Positions 62,966 to 64,000 of a stretch of DNA of 64,000 nucleotides are shown here, piece by piece. The stretch spans positions 13,983 through 77,982 of the forward strand of contig UQXF01000002.1 in assembly GCA_900544905.1 (NCBI GenBank), in the 5' to 3' direction. The notes beneath the pieces were generated by a model. It saw nothing but the letters and a program-made list of their open reading frames with translations. It was not told where the DNA came from and made no database searches. The position numbers were made by a program, and so were the translations under genes. This DNA comes from an uncultured Clostridium sp. (GTDB taxonomy: Bacteria; Bacillota; Clostridia; Lachnospirales; Lachnospiraceae). Position 1 is the stretch's first letter, and each line of letters opens with the position of its first letter.

Positions 62966-63373
62966 ATGAAGAATAGAAAAAGACTTGTTATAATTTTAAT
63001 AGTGTTTATTGTATTATGCATTGTGGCAATCGTATTAGTATCAATAGTAAACATGAATAAGTCTGATAATAAATCAGATGAAGCAGAGGGGTTTGAATTT
63101 AATAAAGATGTGGATGATGCAGATACAAATAAAAAGCATTGGGAGTATATTTGTAGCACAATAGAGAAAAATCTGGAAACATATGAGGCCATAAAAGAGG
63201 TAAACGTTCAGCCGGTAGTTTATGATGATTATTTACTGAACAAAGAAATAGTAGTTAATGTGTCTTTACAAGAAGGGAATACATTAGATAGTGAATTACA
63301 GAAAAGTATTGAGACATATGTATATACTGTAATTGATTGCGAAAAGGTTACGATAGTGGAAGAAAAGGAATAG
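62966..63373 (+). CDS. Small single-pass membrane-anchored protein
   Basis: 135 residues. A basic N-terminus and one transmembrane helix (about 6-28), then an acidic linker, and an outside domain (about 50-135) with alternating beta/alpha pattern: IEKNLETYEAIKEVNVQPVV, EIVVNVSLQEGNTLDSELQK, VYTVIDCEKVTIVEE. It resembles small BMP/ring-building motif proteins only in outline. Unknown function. The start ATG lies at 62966. Confidence 0.6.
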   Translation: MKNRKRLVIILIVFIVLCIVAIVLVSIVNMNKSDNKSDEAEGFEFNKDVDDADTNKKHWEYICSTIEKNLETYEAIKEVNVQPVVYDDYLLNKEIVVNVSLQEGNTLDSELQKSIETYVYTVIDCEKVTIVEEKE

Positions 63374-63384
63374 TTAAGAAGATG

Positions 63385-63414
63385 CTGACAGAACCGGAAA
63401 ATTTGTGGTATAGT
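63385..63414 (+). promoter_or_regulatory. Promoter of the cysteine hydrolase gene
   Basis: CTGACA (63385-63390), an 18-base spacer and TATAGT (63409-63414), 40 bases before the start codon. Confidence 0.5.
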
Positions 63415-63454
63415 ATGAAATATATTTAGCTTAGATAAAAAGGAGCGGATGGTT

Positions 63455-63988
63455 ATGAAGAAAACCCTGATTGTGGTAGATATGCAGAATGATTTTATTG
63501 ATGGTTCTTTAGGCACCCGGGAAGCGCAGGCGATTGTTGGAAAGGTAAAGGATAAGATTAAGAGTTATCAGGAAAACCATGGGGAAATTATTTTTACAAG
63601 AGATACACACACAAAGGATTATTTGAATACAAATGAGGGAAAGCATCTGCCAGTGGAACACTGTATTGCCGGAACAGAGGGCTGGAGGATAGCAGATGGT
63701 TTAGAGATAGCGGATGCGGTTTATATTGACAAGCCAACCTTTGGCTATATGGACTGGAAACATTATAATTTGGAAGAGGTGGAAATAGTCGGGCTGTGCA
63801 CCGATATCTGTGTGGTATCTAACGCTTTGATTATTAAAGCCACCTATCCGGAAATCAATGTAACAGTAGATGCGTCCTGCTGTGCAGGTGTTACACCAGA
63901 GACCCATAAGGCGGCTTTGGACACAATGAAAATGTGCCAGGTAAAGAGACCGTTTCAAGTTTTGTGTAAACTCAAAAAACTGATATAA
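63455..63988 (+). CDS. Isochorismatase-family cysteine hydrolase (nicotinamidase-like)
   Basis: 177 residues. The catalytic Asp is in LIVVDMQNDFIDGSLG (~5-20), the Lys in IDKPTFGYMDW, and the nucleophile Cys in VEIVGLCTDICVVSNALI (~110-127). The metal-binding pattern of PncA (DxHxxxH) is only partly kept (DTHTKDY). A nicotinamidase role in NAD recycling is the best guess, but another amide hydrolase is possible. ATG 63455 fits the AAAGGAGCGG site better than ATG 63449. Confidence 0.85.
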   Translation: MKKTLIVVDMQNDFIDGSLGTREAQAIVGKVKDKIKSYQENHGEIIFTRDTHTKDYLNTNEGKHLPVEHCIAGTEGWRIADGLEIADAVYIDKPTFGYMDWKHYNLEEVEIVGLCTDICVVSNALIIKATYPEINVTVDASCCAGVTPETHKAALDTMKMCQVKRPFQVLCKLKKLI

Positions 63989-64000
63989 GATTTGTGAATA

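Overview
The window is one continuous stretch of a low-to-moderate GC Clostridia chromosome, most likely from a gut-type Lachnospiraceae. This is inferred from family composition and Gram-positive signals: aggagg-type ribosome sites with frequent GTG/TTG starts, DinR-type (Gram-positive LexA) SOS boxes, an ileS T-box, spore-related YtvI and CotS-like proteins, an eukaryote-like ProS and a 1052-residue type 2 IleRS, and DUF2975/HTH and DUF4173 membrane proteins. Genus cannot be fixed. No rRNA, tRNA, CRISPR array or intact insertion sequence was seen.

Layout. 1-5743: three surface proteins, namely a giant BIG2-repeat protein cut by the left edge and two secreted paralogues. 5828-10494: a membrane protein with three FliM-like tail motifs, then a divergent ECF sigma / membrane protein / ABC transporter operon. 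10495-14271: an SOS-regulated uvrB with a structured leader. Its promoter is present twice, and an MNT/HEPN toxin-antitoxin-like pair plus a group II intron-like remnant lie between the copies. 14285-19702: a leftward five-gene operon like dlt (adenylation enzyme, carrier protein, MBOAT acyltransferase, SGNH protein) that also encodes a type III PLP decarboxylase. 19979-24889: an ABC exporter behind four phased 10-bp repeats, then uvrA with its own SOS box. 24996-34583: a cell-wall binding protein, MerR-like regulator, atypical transcarbamylase, pyrBI, murA, degenerate response regulator, RluA-type pseudouridine synthase and ytvI. 34704-40427: proS, an alanine symporter and a GntR/ABC operon. 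40573-46850: a Hin-like DNA-binding protein, cca, a CotS-like pseudokinase, a PEGA lipoprotein and a phosphoglucomutase/phosphomannomutase. 47030-49445: rpmG-secE-nusG-rplK-rplA with two L1-type leader hairpins and an unusual repeat-filled spacer. 49682-54694: a BspA-like secreted protein, a small type VII secretion-like module, ddh and mscL. 54881-63991: a Cys-rich small protein, T-box-ileS, a chemoreceptor, the DUF4173/HTH/DUF2975 membrane operon, a small anchored protein and a nicotinamidase-like hydrolase.

How the parts work together. UvrA and UvrB are both under SOS control. The dlt-like operon should activate an amino acid on a carrier protein and pass it through the membrane to a cell-surface polymer. 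The neighbouring divergent ABC exporter shares its intergenic control region, which suggests a cell-envelope stress theme. The L33-SecE-NusG-L11-L1 block is the conserved transcription/translation cluster with L1 feedback. The most unusual items are the decarboxylase-containing dlt-like operon, the duplicated SOS promoter flanking an accessory insert, the FliM-motif membrane protein and the atypical transcarbamylase.
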